From a virus: 47,875 nucleotides of DNA. The position numbers and the translations under genes were made by a program. The notes below the pieces were generated by a model. It was not told the DNA's origin. It worked only from the letters and a program-made list of their open reading frames with translations, and searched no databases. The stretch lies in the IMG/VR virus record IMGVR_UViG_3300037246_000237, positions 1 to 47,875 of that record; one strand, 5' to 3'. Positions 17,084 to 25,731 of this stretch are shown in pieces (within the stretch, counting starts at the first letter, position 1; each line of letters opens with the position of its first letter).

Positions 17084-20000
17084 ATGAGCTATGAAGAGTG
17101 GAAATCGGGTCTTGAAGAAAATAAGGACTACGCCAAGTCAAGTGGGTTTGAATCGTGGAAACAGCTAAACGAAAAATATGGCCACGCTCCGCCGCAGGCT
17201 AATTACTCTGATGTAGAGAAACATGTCGCATGGACCAGCTATTTAAACACAGTTAATGAAGCCACACCTGATGGAACAGCGGTCACTATGACCAAACAGA
17301 CGTTCATAAAAAGTGGTGAAGCTGACAAATGGATTAGCTCTGGCGCTACTCGAAAGAACAGAGATCATTTTGCTAATATTAAAGAATCCTTCAGGCGCGG
17401 TAAACGTAGCTTCGAGATAGATCAAAGTTATTATGATGCTTCGCTCCGTGGTGATGGTCCAACTAGCGATAGACTGTTTAAACAGTGGAAGCTAGCACAG
17501 GCTGAAGATCAACTTGATCCTATTGCCCCTGACGCTGGATTACTTAGCAAGGCTACTTACGGTACAGCAAGTATTTTACCGGGCATGATAGCAGGCGCAA
17601 AGCAATCAGCTGCTCCTGCGTTAGCTGGTGCTGGGCTAGCATTAGTTGGCGGACAGCTTGGGCCGCAGGCTCTAGCACTAGAGGAACTTATAACTGTACC
17701 CGGTGGTGCACTGATAGGTTTTAAGATGGGTTCTACTCTGGCGTGGTACAAGCAAGGCGCAGGAACAATGATGCTTAACATGCGTGATAACGATATTGAT
17801 ACACAGTCAGCGCAAATGATTGCTGGTCTTGCTGCTATTCCTTATGCCCTTATCGAGCAACTACAGGTAGATCAACTGATCCCCGGTGTTCGTCAAGGTG
17901 CTAATAAAGTTATCAGTGCTACTATGGCAAGAGTATTAGCCAAGGCTGGTAAAAAGTATGGCACTACTCTGGCTTCTGAAGTAGCTGAAGAAGTTGCACA
18001 GGAAAGTATTATTATTATTGCCGAAGACTTAGCTGAATACTTTAATAAAGAAGGTATTGACGTTACAGTAGCAGAATTAAAACAGCGAGCCTCAAGACTC
18101 TGGGGAACTGCTAAAGAATCTGCTATATCTATGGCGCTACTTCCGATCCCCGGCGCAGGTGTTGACATTCGTACTGGGCAAAAAGGTGTACAGGTTGTCA
18201 AGAAATTTGAGAGCGCTGGCTATAATAATAAGCAAGCTACATCTATGGCTAATCAAATTGATGCTGGTATTCCTGTTCCAGTAGCTCATAAGATGGTAGT
18301 AGCTGAAACCATCTCTGAAGAACATAATAATAAAGGTGGTTCTACGATCAATCAACGTACTGGTCGTGTAGTTACTGAAGGTTTCCCAGTAGGTATCGGG
18401 GAAGAAGAGGTGCTCAATACTAAAGAAATCACCCCTGAAATTATTCAAAAATTTACACAGGATCATAATGAAGCATTGTCCCAGCCTAATCGTCAGATTG
18501 GTACATGGTATGATGAAGGCGAGGGTAAAACTTATCTTGACGTGGTAGAAATTGCAGAGACAGAAGAGGCTGCTATTAAACTTGGTGAGGAACATAATGA
18601 GCTTGCTGTTTATAATCTCGCTACTGGTGAAACCATCCAGCTTAGAAAACCTAATAATGCTACTGACATTCAGGCTGAGAAGAAACCGTCAACTCAGATC
18701 AATCCTGACCTCGAGAAGCTAGGCGCAGCTGTTGAATACGGTACGTCAATGGATAAAGTTCAGCAGAGGTTAGACGATGCCGAGGTGAGATTTAGGCATC
18801 TAACTGACAAGAAAGACACGAGTTATGCAGAAGAACAGGAGCTTCAATTCTTAGCAAAGAATAGGAAAGATGCTAAGGCCCTGCTGAAACGTGATGAGCA
18901 ACCTATTGAGGGTAAACGCTTGAACAAGAAGCAAGTAACAGATCGCGCTCACAACTTAGCTGATCTAATGGGGCTTGATATTGTAGATCGGCGCGAGGTT
19001 AATAAACGATTAACTGGCAAGGACTCAATGAAAGATATGGTCCCAGCTCAACGTGAACAGGTAATGATGTACTTCGAGAGGCTGGCTAAAGAAGCGGGCT
19101 TGAACGTAGAAGGTATGGACATAACACCTGTTGGTGAAATGATGACAAAGCTGCGTGAGCGAAGGCAAAAGCCAGCTCTAACATCTCGTGATCGCCGTAG
19201 GTTGTCAAAGACTCGTAAGCTTCTGCATGATATGAAGTCAAAAGTTTCACAATACTTTATGAACGCAACTCGTATGCGCAGGATGAGTCGGGCTTTAGAT
19301 AACTATGAAGAGAATGGACCGTTCACACGTAACATATTCGATCCAGTTAAGAGGGCAGATGTCAAAGCCGTAGGTAGCTTCACTGCTGTCATGGAAGAAA
19401 CTATTGCTGCTCTTGCAGGGAAAGATATTGATGCCGCTGCTATGATGGTGGAGATCAAAGACATCGGTATCGCTGATAAGCTGGCTACTTCAGAACGTAT
19501 AGGTGTGTATGCGCTTTCGAAAAACGAGAAGACATATAACCACCTAACTTCGATGTTCAGTGAAGAAGAGATTACGAAAATTGTAGCATCTGTTGAAGCT
19601 GACGCTAAAGAAAAAGCTGTATCAGATCAGATCAGTTTGTATTTTCAACAGAACTGGCCACAGTTTGAAGCAGTTGCTAAAGCCGTAGGTATTACAGGTA
19701 TGGTCAAAGAAGAAAATTACATCACTGCATTTATTACAGATCGTGATGAAGTTGAGTCACCAGACTTCTTAGAAGGACTGGCCCAGTCTGTAGGTGATGG
19801 TAAGATAGTTCCCGGCAAAGAACGTACTATGGCACGTAAGCCCGGTGCTAAACGTGAGATCGAACTAGACATCTTCGCTATCCATGCTCGAGCAGCCCGG
19901 TCAATAGAACGATTTAAAGTTATGGCCCCGGTTGCGCATAAGGTAGGCGCGATCATTAACCATCGTGGATTCAAGAACAGCTTGAATAATGCAACGTATG

Positions 20001-21127
20001 GTAATGGAGCTAAACTATATCAACAGTGGCTACAAGATTCAGTTCGAGGTAAAGCAGCGTATGACTCTTCTGGTTTTGCACCTATGATTAGAGCGCTAAG
20101 AACTTCGAGTGTTAATTATGTTCTCGGCTTTAAGATTCTAACTGGTGCTAAACAGGGTGGATCATTACTCAATGGTATGGCTGTTGATCCTAAAATGGTC
20201 CCACTGGTTGCAGCTAATATAGCTAAGTATTCTACCCCGGCTAAGTTCAATGAGCTGCGCAAGATGGCTACTGATAAGTCAGCGCTATTAAAAAACCGGG
20301 ACTGGGATCGTGACCTAAGAGCAACGTATAGTAAGAAGCAGATCAAAAGGTTTTATAAAGGTAAGAGTCTTTCACCTGTCGCAATGAAGTTCGTACAGCA
20401 CATAGATAAACGAACCACTACTGCTGTATGGTGGTCGGCATATCAGCTGGCGCAGGGACAGGGTACTAATGAAGTTGAATCAGTTCAGTTCGCTGATGGA
20501 GTTATTCAGGACACGCAGCCTATGGGTAGCGCAGTTGATTTACCTATGTTCTTCCGAGGTGGTGAACTTGCTAAGGCCCTGACGATCTTCCAGAATCAGA
20601 TCAATCAAAACGGAAACTACCTATGGTATAATATCTTAGGGGAGTCGAAGGCAAAGAAGATCAACCTGACACAGACTGGCTACCGGATTATGACATCTCA
20701 AGTATTGCCTGCCTTATTATTAGGCATGATATCTCGTGGTAGGCCGCCTGAATCAGCTGGTGAAGTAGCAAAGGACATTGGTTCTTACCTGCTAACACCG
20801 TTTGTATTCGTAGGTGGACTTGTTCTTAACATTGCTACTGGTGACTGGGGCCGAAGCGGTAGCATCGCAGAGACACCATTTAAAGAAGCTGGTAGACTCG
20901 TGGCTGCTGTTAAAAAAGGTGATCCTAAAAAGATTATCACATCATCAGCCCGGACAATTGGAGCATGGACAGGTGGAAAGATTCCACTCCAAGCAATTCA
21001 AACTGCTGAAGGAGCATGGGACCTAGCCACTGACGAATCAGAAGATTGGCGCAGGCTCGTATGGAGTGAATACGCAATGAAGTCTAAAGGTAAATCTAAG
21101 AGCGACAAAGTGAAAGTGAGTTACTAA
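17084..21127 (+). CDS. Large internal virion protein (LPD38-like C-terminus)
   Basis: At 1347 residues this is the largest product. The N-terminus is soluble and charged. Residues 155-250 contain Gly/Ala-rich hydrophobic stretches that could insert into membrane. Residues 270-450 are helical, and the C-terminal 250 residues resemble the large polyvalent-protein-associated domain found in phage ejection proteins, with the motif ADGVIQDTQPMGSAVDLPMF near residues 1136-1155 and hydrophobic helices around 1205-1255. It probably forms part of the channel for DNA delivery. A tape measure is unlikely because no tail-tube genes are present. Confidence 0.65.
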   Translation: MSYEEWKSGLEENKDYAKSSGFESWKQLNEKYGHAPPQANYSDVEKHVAWTSYLNTVNEATPDGTAVTMTKQTFIKSGEADKWISSGATRKNRDHFANIKESFRRGKRSFEIDQSYYDASLRGDGPTSDRLFKQWKLAQAEDQLDPIAPDAGLLSKATYGTASILPGMIAGAKQSAAPALAGAGLALVGGQLGPQALALEELITVPGGALIGFKMGSTLAWYKQGAGTMMLNMRDNDIDTQSAQMIAGLAAIPYALIEQLQVDQLIPGVRQGANKVISATMARVLAKAGKKYGTTLASEVAEEVAQESIIIIAEDLAEYFNKEGIDVTVAELKQRASRLWGTAKESAISMALLPIPGAGVDIRTGQKGVQVVKKFESAGYNNKQATSMANQIDAGIPVPVAHKMVVAETISEEHNNKGGSTINQRTGRVVTEGFPVGIGEEEVLNTKEITPEIIQKFTQDHNEALSQPNRQIGTWYDEGEGKTYLDVVEIAETEEAAIKLGEEHNELAVYNLATGETIQLRKPNNATDIQAEKKPSTQINPDLEKLGAAVEYGTSMDKVQQRLDDAEVRFRHLTDKKDTSYAEEQELQFLAKNRKDAKALLKRDEQPIEGKRLNKKQVTDRAHNLADLMGLDIVDRREVNKRLTGKDSMKDMVPAQREQVMMYFERLAKEAGLNVEGMDITPVGEMMTKLRERRQKPALTSRDRRRLSKTRKLLHDMKSKVSQYFMNATRMRRMSRALDNYEENGPFTRNIFDPVKRADVKAVGSFTAVMEETIAALAGKDIDAAAMMVEIKDIGIADKLATSERIGVYALSKNEKTYNHLTSMFSEEEITKIVASVEADAKEKAVSDQISLYFQQNWPQFEAVAKAVGITGMVKEENYITAFITDRDEVESPDFLEGLAQSVGDGKIVPGKERTMARKPGAKREIELDIFAIHARAARSIERFKVMAPVAHKVGAIINHRGFKNSLNNATYGNGAKLYQQWLQDSVRGKAAYDSSGFAPMIRALRTSSVNYVLGFKILTGAKQGGSLLNGMAVDPKMVPLVAANIAKYSTPAKFNELRKMATDKSALLKNRDWDRDLRATYSKKQIKRFYKGKSLSPVAMKFVQHIDKRTTTAVWWSAYQLAQGQGTNEVESVQFADGVIQDTQPMGSAVDLPMFFRGGELAKALTIFQNQINQNGNYLWYNILGESKAKKINLTQTGYRIMTSQVLPALLLGMISRGRPPESAGEVAKDIGSYLLTPFVFVGGLVLNIATGDWGRSGSIAETPFKEAGRLVAAVKKGDPKKIITSSARTIGAWTGGKIPLQAIQTAEGAWDLATDESEDWRRLVWSEYAMKSKGKSKSDKVKVSY

Positions 21128-21129
21128 TT

Positions 21130-21288
21130 ATGAATACGGATGAAAAGGTATTGCTAGCTAAGATGGATTCTAAACTTGACAATATTGGCAAGAAATTAGA
21201 CAGCCATCTTAGCGAGCATTTTAAAGTTCGGTTAGCGATCTTCGCCTTCATTGGTACACTGGTCGTTGGCCTCGTCATGGCTATCTAA
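21130..21288 (+). CDS. Small XhlA/holin-like membrane protein
   Basis: This 52-residue protein starts right after the internal virion gene. Residues 4-31 form an amphipathic coiled-coil-like helix with the heptad pattern L-x-x-KMDSKLDNIGKKLD. Residues 34-52 are one hydrophobic segment ending at the C-terminus. This is the architecture of XhlA/hemolysin-type holin partners. It is the last gene of the rightward unit, and its 3' end overlaps the 3' end of the convergent early gene by 57 bases. A lysis role is inferred, not proven. Confidence 0.65.
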   Translation: MNTDEKVLLAKMDSKLDNIGKKLDSHLSEHFKVRLAIFAFIGTLVVGLVMAI

Positions 21289-21576
21289 TAGCTGTGACAA
21301 ATCAGATGGTAACGCAGGGCAATCATCCCAATAGATTTTATGTTGGAGTGGTTGCCCTTTTCTTATTTCCGTCTCTCCTTCAAGCTGTACGAACAGCGTA
21401 GCGGTCCTGTCAAGTTCTTTGAACTGGCTTAGCTTTATAACCTTACAGTTGCCACCGTTGCACCACACGATGTCGTCACCAGCTTTGCAAAGGGCTGATA
21501 GGCAAACTAGCTCGCCTGAAAAGTCAATGCCTGTACTAAGTTCTGTGGTTAATATACTTATGAGTTCAAATTTCAT
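21232..21576 (-). CDS. Last early gene, unknown protein
   Basis: This 114-residue protein is unrecognised. It begins after a strong GGGAGG site. The N-terminal half is beta-rich with four cysteines (about residues 25, 30, 39, 44), including a CNGGNC motif that may hold a metal or disulphide. The C-terminus is acidic. Its coding sequence contains the rightward terminator hairpin in antisense and overlaps the tail of the holin-like gene. It is the distal end of the leftward transcript. Confidence 0.7.
   Translation of the reverse strand: MKFELISILTTELSTGIDFSGELVCLSALCKAGDDIVWCNGGNCKVIKLSQFKELDRTATLFVQLEGETEIRKGQPLQHKIYWDDCPALPSDLSQLLDSHDEANDQCTNEGEDR
21316..21368 (+). terminator. Strong intrinsic terminator of the rightward unit
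   Basis: Bases 21316-21331 (AGGGCAATCATCCCAA) pair with 21343-21358 over 16 positions with one mismatch and an 11-base loop. TTTCTTATTT follows. It stands 28 bases after the last rightward gene. The whole element lies within the coding region of the convergent gene 21232-21576, which is transcribed in the opposite direction. Confidence 0.88.
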
Positions 21577-21801
21577 TTAGCCAACCTCCCTTAAGAAATC
21601 GTCAAGCCATACTTGTGTGCTGTATCTATTATTGATACGCCTACAGGTCTTCAGCTTAACCCTCTGACCATTCTGGCCGATTAAGCCTAGTCTACTCCAT
21701 GATAGGATTGTGTTCGGTTTTCGCTTAATAGCTGTAAGTGTGTAGATATACTCGCAGCATCTTTGCAGTGTCCAGTAATCTTTTACCTTAATGCGTCCCA
21801 T
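21577..21801 (-). CDS. Small winged-helix/excisionase-like DNA-binding protein
   Basis: This 74-residue basic protein has a pattern like DUF1580/MerR-type helix-turn-helix adaptors: a first helix with CCEYIY, a turn, then TILSWSRLGLIG as the recognition helix and a wing with R-x-NNRYST followed by VWLDDFLR. The ATG follows an AGGAGATAAG site. It overlaps the previous gene by 14 bases. A DNA-binding role is likely by shape, but no integrase is present, so an excisionase function is not supported. Confidence 0.55.
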   Translation of the reverse strand: MGRIKVKDYWTLQRCCEYIYTLTAIKRKPNTILSWSRLGLIGQNGQRVKLKTCRRINNRYSTQVWLDDFLREVG

Positions 21802-22153
21802 TTTTTCTTATCTCCTGTTCTCTTGCTATGCTATAAATCTCCGGGTTATCACCAAGGTAAAGTTTGTTCTTGGATGAATCACCTATCCATTGCCGCCAGT
21901 TAATTTCTTCCAGTACATTCAGACGATAACTCATGTCACCCTCATTTACCATAACGCTTATGAAAACTATTCTTTTCGTCTGGGTAGTAACCTTAACGAT
22001 CCAGCCTTTATGCGGTTGCTTAATATCATCTAATAGAAACGCTCCCAGATTTTCGACAGGCCCATTGTGTATAGCCCGCTTAATATAGACGTACACAATG
22101 TGCTTGACAATATGCGAAAGCAACTGCTCTCTGCTGTCAATCTTCTTTGTCAT
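21788..22153 (-). CDS. Unknown protein next to primase-helicase
   Basis: This 121-residue protein lies 1 base downstream of the primase-helicase gene. The first 30 residues are helical. The centre has beta-strands (GWIVKVTTQTKRIVFISVMV) and a W-R-Q-W motif near 90. It is not recognised as a family. Tight coupling to the primase-helicase suggests a replication accessory. Confidence 0.65.
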   Translation of the reverse strand: MTKKIDSREQLLSHIVKHIVYVYIKRAIHNGPVENLGAFLLDDIKQPHKGWIVKVTTQTKRIVFISVMVNEGDMSYRLNVLEEINWRQWIGDSSKNKLYLGDNPEIYSIAREQEIRKNGTH

Positions 22154-22154
22154 G

Positions 22155-24470
22155 TTATCTCCCCAAGTATGCTTTCTTAGCCCAGTCAGCTAACCTTAAT
22201 CCGCGGTACACACGATGCCTTCTGCCATCCATCTGAATTTGCTTGGTGTTAACAGAAGGACACGCTTGGCTAACCCACCTACCGAACGCAGCGATTCTAC
22301 TGGCTTCGACGTTACCATCTTCGCACCAGCCTGCCCACACATCAAATAGTTCCTGCTTGCTAACATGGTAATCCTCTTCGCTATCACCGGGTGGCATCAG
22401 CTCGCAGCAGTCATTTATAAACGCTGTTACTGGCTGTACAAGCTCGAGCATTTCTTTCTGCTGCTGCTTTGAACTCTCTGGTTCAAGGAATGCTTTACAA
22501 TTATGCAGTAACCGCAAGCCATCAAGTGCAAACTTGACAAGTTTACCATTGGCGGCTTCTTCAGATAACCTACGTTTTAAGCCCCGGTCTTCTTTGCCCA
22601 CATAAGAATTAGGAAATTCAATTATATTCATTCTTGGTCCCAGCGCATTAGCACTATCAGGTATATCAGGCAGATCATTCATAGCCGCTGTAAATCTACA
22701 GGTTAGATATGTACTGCCCAGCTCTCCACGGTGCATACGTCTGATACCTACTGGATCGCCACCGATTATTTGCAGCAGTTTCTCTAAGGCTTTATGCGAC
22801 TGCGAATGCTTCGGGACTTTAGCATCACCAAGGATCGCAGCTAGCTTACCTACTAACGGTTGGTAGCCAAACTCTGAGCATAGGTTTTGGAAGCTCGTGC
22901 TGACACATTGCTCCCTACCTAGCATACTTGTTAAGGCTGTCATAACTGTTCCTTTGCCTGATCGTGGCCGACCAGTGAACAACATCATTTTCTCATAGCT
23001 CATATCTGGTACGCAATTATAGCCGAACCATTGAGCAAGAAGATCAATCCTCATAGTATCATTGTTAAAAATTTCTTTCAGGTAATCACGCCATATTTTT
23101 GAATCAGCATTTTCATCAAAGTCGTATGGCAAAATATGATTACTAAGTAACGCAGGTGTAGGATCATACAACATTACTTCACCAGCGATATACTTTTTAA
23201 CGTCAAGTATACCATTCTTAAATGGAATAATCTCTGTTACAGGTGGAAAACCACGATCTTCTAGCCAGCATGGAGCGTCTTGTTCAGTTAAACACAGCCC
23301 ATTAAGAGCGTCAGTTATGTCAGAAACCTTAGCCCTTGTAGTTTTATACTGCGCTACCTGATCGTTTATGATACAATTCTTACCAGAAAGATGCCGATAA
23401 ATTTCTCTACGCACATACTCAGCGTTAATTAACTTGTAATGGCTGTCTTCATAAATCATCCACTGCCCTTTATCAACACGTAATGTGGGCAGACCATCTT
23501 CAAAGTGATACTGAGTAAGCCATGAACTAGCGATGTCGCTAGCGATGTCACTGGCTAATGTATCATCTCCGCTTTCGGTCTCACCGTGAGTCTTAACCCA
23601 CTGCATGAATTGTTCTTTAGTTAACTTGGTGGTAGTGATCCACTCACGCAAGTCTTTATATTCAGGTGGGGGTAGAATCTTGACAGTGCTGGTACATACT
23701 CTTACGACTGCTTCAGCTACAAGTTTCATCCCGCGCTGTCCTACTTCTTTCGACTTCTCATCGTCATTATCACCTACTATTATGGCAGATACGTCACGTC
23801 CCCGCAAGACCGCTGGAATTTCTTTAACGCCGCATAGCGCTGTTGTTCTTCCGATTGTCTCGAAGCCAAGATCAATACCCGCTGCTGTGTCGCTAAGGCC
23901 CTCTGTGAGTAAGACAATCTCACCTGCTTCACCTTCTGTTTTGCTGGCCCCGGTAGTCTTAGCAAAGTTACCCGACTCCTTGAGGATATGCAAATATCCA
24001 CTGTCTTTAATTTTCTTAACGGAACCCTCTTCGGTTGGTCCACAGATGACAGCGGCGGGATCGTTTGGATCGTCATCGGATACCATGCACCAATCGGACC
24101 GCCCACACACGGGGCAATTGATTCCAGCGTCGGCAATTCTAATGAAGCCGCCTTTATAACCTCCACCATTTTCTGCTGAAGTAGAGTTAGCTTCAGGGTC
24201 GTAGTACAATCCATGCTTTGATCCACTGACGAAACATTTTGATCCATTGATAAACCTCCGGTTGATACCTACTACTTCACCTTTGCCAGTTCTAACAGGG
24301 AAGGTATAGGTGCGATCACCGTCACTAGGACGACAACCGACACCCAACCTCAATAGTGAATCTATACTAACGCCCAGCTCATCAGCCAACGGCTGTACTA
24401 TGACCTTATCAAATATATTTTCTCGGCATGTATCATGCAATCGCTGAATCTGCTGTCTGTTAGTCTTCAC
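22155..24470 (-). CDS. Primase-helicase (zinc/TOPRIM plus D5-type SF3 helicase)
   Basis: This 771-residue protein probably primes and unwinds at the fork. The region around residues 55-90 matches DnaG-type primase cores (FPVRTGKGEVVG). Four cysteines at 119, 122, 128 and 143 form a zinc site, and a TOPRIM follows with E190-G191 and the acidic motif D234-N-D236-D237. The C-terminal helicase has Walker A GRPRSGKGT at 500-508 and a downstream acidic motif, as in D5/P4-type SF3 helicases. Residues 306-317 contain a four-residue tandem repeat (ASDI twice) from a 12-base duplication. It is transcribed with an upstream ssDNA-binding candidate. Confidence 0.85.
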   Translation of the reverse strand: MKTNRQQIQRLHDTCRENIFDKVIVQPLADELGVSIDSLLRLGVGCRPSDGDRTYTFPVRTGKGEVVGINRRFINGSKCFVSGSKHGLYYDPEANSTSAENGGGYKGGFIRIADAGINCPVCGRSDWCMVSDDDPNDPAAVICGPTEEGSVKKIKDSGYLHILKESGNFAKTTGASKTEGEAGEIVLLTEGLSDTAAGIDLGFETIGRTTALCGVKEIPAVLRGRDVSAIIVGDNDDEKSKEVGQRGMKLVAEAVVRVCTSTVKILPPPEYKDLREWITTTKLTKEQFMQWVKTHGETESGDDTLASDIASDIASSWLTQYHFEDGLPTLRVDKGQWMIYEDSHYKLINAEYVRREIYRHLSGKNCIINDQVAQYKTTRAKVSDITDALNGLCLTEQDAPCWLEDRGFPPVTEIIPFKNGILDVKKYIAGEVMLYDPTPALLSNHILPYDFDENADSKIWRDYLKEIFNNDTMRIDLLAQWFGYNCVPDMSYEKMMLFTGRPRSGKGTVMTALTSMLGREQCVSTSFQNLCSEFGYQPLVGKLAAILGDAKVPKHSQSHKALEKLLQIIGGDPVGIRRMHRGELGSTYLTCRFTAAMNDLPDIPDSANALGPRMNIIEFPNSYVGKEDRGLKRRLSEEAANGKLVKFALDGLRLLHNCKAFLEPESSKQQQKEMLELVQPVTAFINDCCELMPPGDSEEDYHVSKQELFDVWAGWCEDGNVEASRIAAFGRWVSQACPSVNTKQIQMDGRRHRVYRGLRLADWAKKAYLGR

Positions 24471-24486
24471 TTTTAAAACCCCTTAT

Positions 24487-25395
24487 CTAAAATGTACCTG
24501 TTGCGTCAAGCACAGCGGCTCGGACAGTCCCCCACTCTTCGTTGGTCATGTCCTTCTGGTCCTTACCGGGTGCTATAACCTCAATCTGTTTTAGCCACTC
24601 GCTAGAAAGATCAGCGTCAGATACTTTTTCCGATTTCAATTCATTAACATCAGCCCATGCCTCTTGCTTGGTGCAAGGTCCACTAGTTTCAAGTACGTCC
24701 TTTTCGCCAGCAGGCTCTTCAGGTGGTTCCGATGTTGGTGCTTCAGGTGGAGTGCTCTCAGCCGGAGCTTCATCCTTAGTCGCATCTTTCTTTGGACGAC
24801 CACGCCTACCTTTAGGCTTAGTCTCTTCAACTGGTGCTTCAGTCTTTTCTTCTTCAACTGGTGCTTCATCAGCAGCTTTCTTGCTACTACGTTTGCGACC
24901 ACCCACAGCTTTTTCAGGTTTAACCGTGTTGGTAAGAAACTCGTTGAACTTAGCATCAAGTTCTTTGAGCGCCTTATCATCCAGCTTACGAACAGTGCCA
25001 CCGGGTTCAGCATCATAGACATCAATCCATGAAACCTGAACTTTGGTCTTACCATCGTAGGTGTCCTCTTCATTACGCCACTGAATCTGCTTGCCTGTAA
25101 GGTCCATAGCACAGAGCGTTGAAAATGAATCACCTTCCCAGCCAGTGATCTTCTTTACCTGATCGCAACTAAGGGTAGCACCCTTCTTTCCGAACAGTAC
25201 ATTGTAGCTAACGATACTGCGGTCTTTGGCCTCGTTAGCGTCCCAGTCGAACTCATCCCACGGGAACCATTTCTTTTCTTCTTCGTCGTACATCTCATCA
25301 GCATGTACCTTGAGGACGAGCTGCGGGAACCCGCCATTCGTTGCACTAACACCGCTATCAACGATAGTGCCTCTAAAATTACCAAGAGCTTTCAT
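24487..25395 (-). CDS. Putative ssDNA-binding protein with AT-hook tail
   Basis: This 302-residue protein has an N-terminal beta-rich domain (about 1-160) with strands such as LVLKVHADEMYD and VSWIDVYD, resembling DUF669-like OB-fold proteins. The C-terminal half is Pro/Glu/Ala-rich and acidic but contains a basic GRRGRPKK motif near residue 199, an AT-hook type DNA contact. It ends in a small helical domain with EEWGTVRAAV. Position between the RecA-like ATPase and the primase fits an SSB role, which is inferred. Confidence 0.55.
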   Translation of the reverse strand: MKALGNFRGTIVDSGVSATNGGFPQLVLKVHADEMYDEEEKKWFPWDEFDWDANEAKDRSIVSYNVLFGKKGATLSCDQVKKITGWEGDSFSTLCAMDLTGKQIQWRNEEDTYDGKTKVQVSWIDVYDAEPGGTVRKLDDKALKELDAKFNEFLTNTVKPEKAVGGRKRSSKKAADEAPVEEEKTEAPVEETKPKGRRGRPKKDATKDEAPAESTPPEAPTSEPPEEPAGEKDVLETSGPCTKQEAWADVNELKSEKVSDADLSSEWLKQIEVIAPGKDQKDMTNEEWGTVRAAVLDATGTF

Positions 25396-25398
25396 ACT

Positions 25399-25731
25399 CT
25401 ACTCCTTCTTAAACAAAGATTTAATTTTTTCTGCCAGCAACTTGAGCTTGCTCACTTTACTTGGCCTATTTAGCATAGCGGCAAAATGCCGCCTGAGATA
25501 ATTGTGAACCTTAGTAGCCTTACGCTGCTTAACTACGTCACCATGACAGTGCTTGTACTTTACTGGTACTTGAACTTGCGAAGTTTCCATCTGATCTTCC
25601 AGTCCTTCAAGGTACTCTTCTGGTATAGGAGCTTCTCTCCACTTCATAGCACCACAGGGACATGGTTCATTACGTCCGATCTTACGGGATTGGCGGCGTA
25701 TCGTGGGACACAGTAGATTTATTCTCTGCAT
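25399..25731 (-). CDS. SEC-C-like zinc-motif protein
   Basis: This 110-residue protein carries GRNEPCPCG, the first half of a SEC-C zinc motif. Its second half, KYKHCHG, appears about 31 residues later instead of directly after. The C-terminus is very basic and helical. The ATG at 25731 has GGAGAGG nine bases upstream. An ATG six bases earlier sits too close to the site. Its start overlaps the end of the ATPase gene. SEC-C motifs often accompany nucleic-acid- or SecB-binding adaptors. The job here is unknown. Confidence 0.6.
   Translation of the reverse strand: MQRINLLCPTIRRQSRKIGRNEPCPCGAMKWREAPIPEEYLEGLEDQMETSQVQVPVKYKHCHGDVVKQRKATKVHNYLRRHFAAMLNRPSKVSKLKLLAEKIKSLFKKE

Noticed and set aside
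23605-24159. A 184-codon antisense frame inside the primase-helicase
   Set aside because: It is Ser/Pro-rich shadow sequence without a ribosome site and lies within a well-supported gene.
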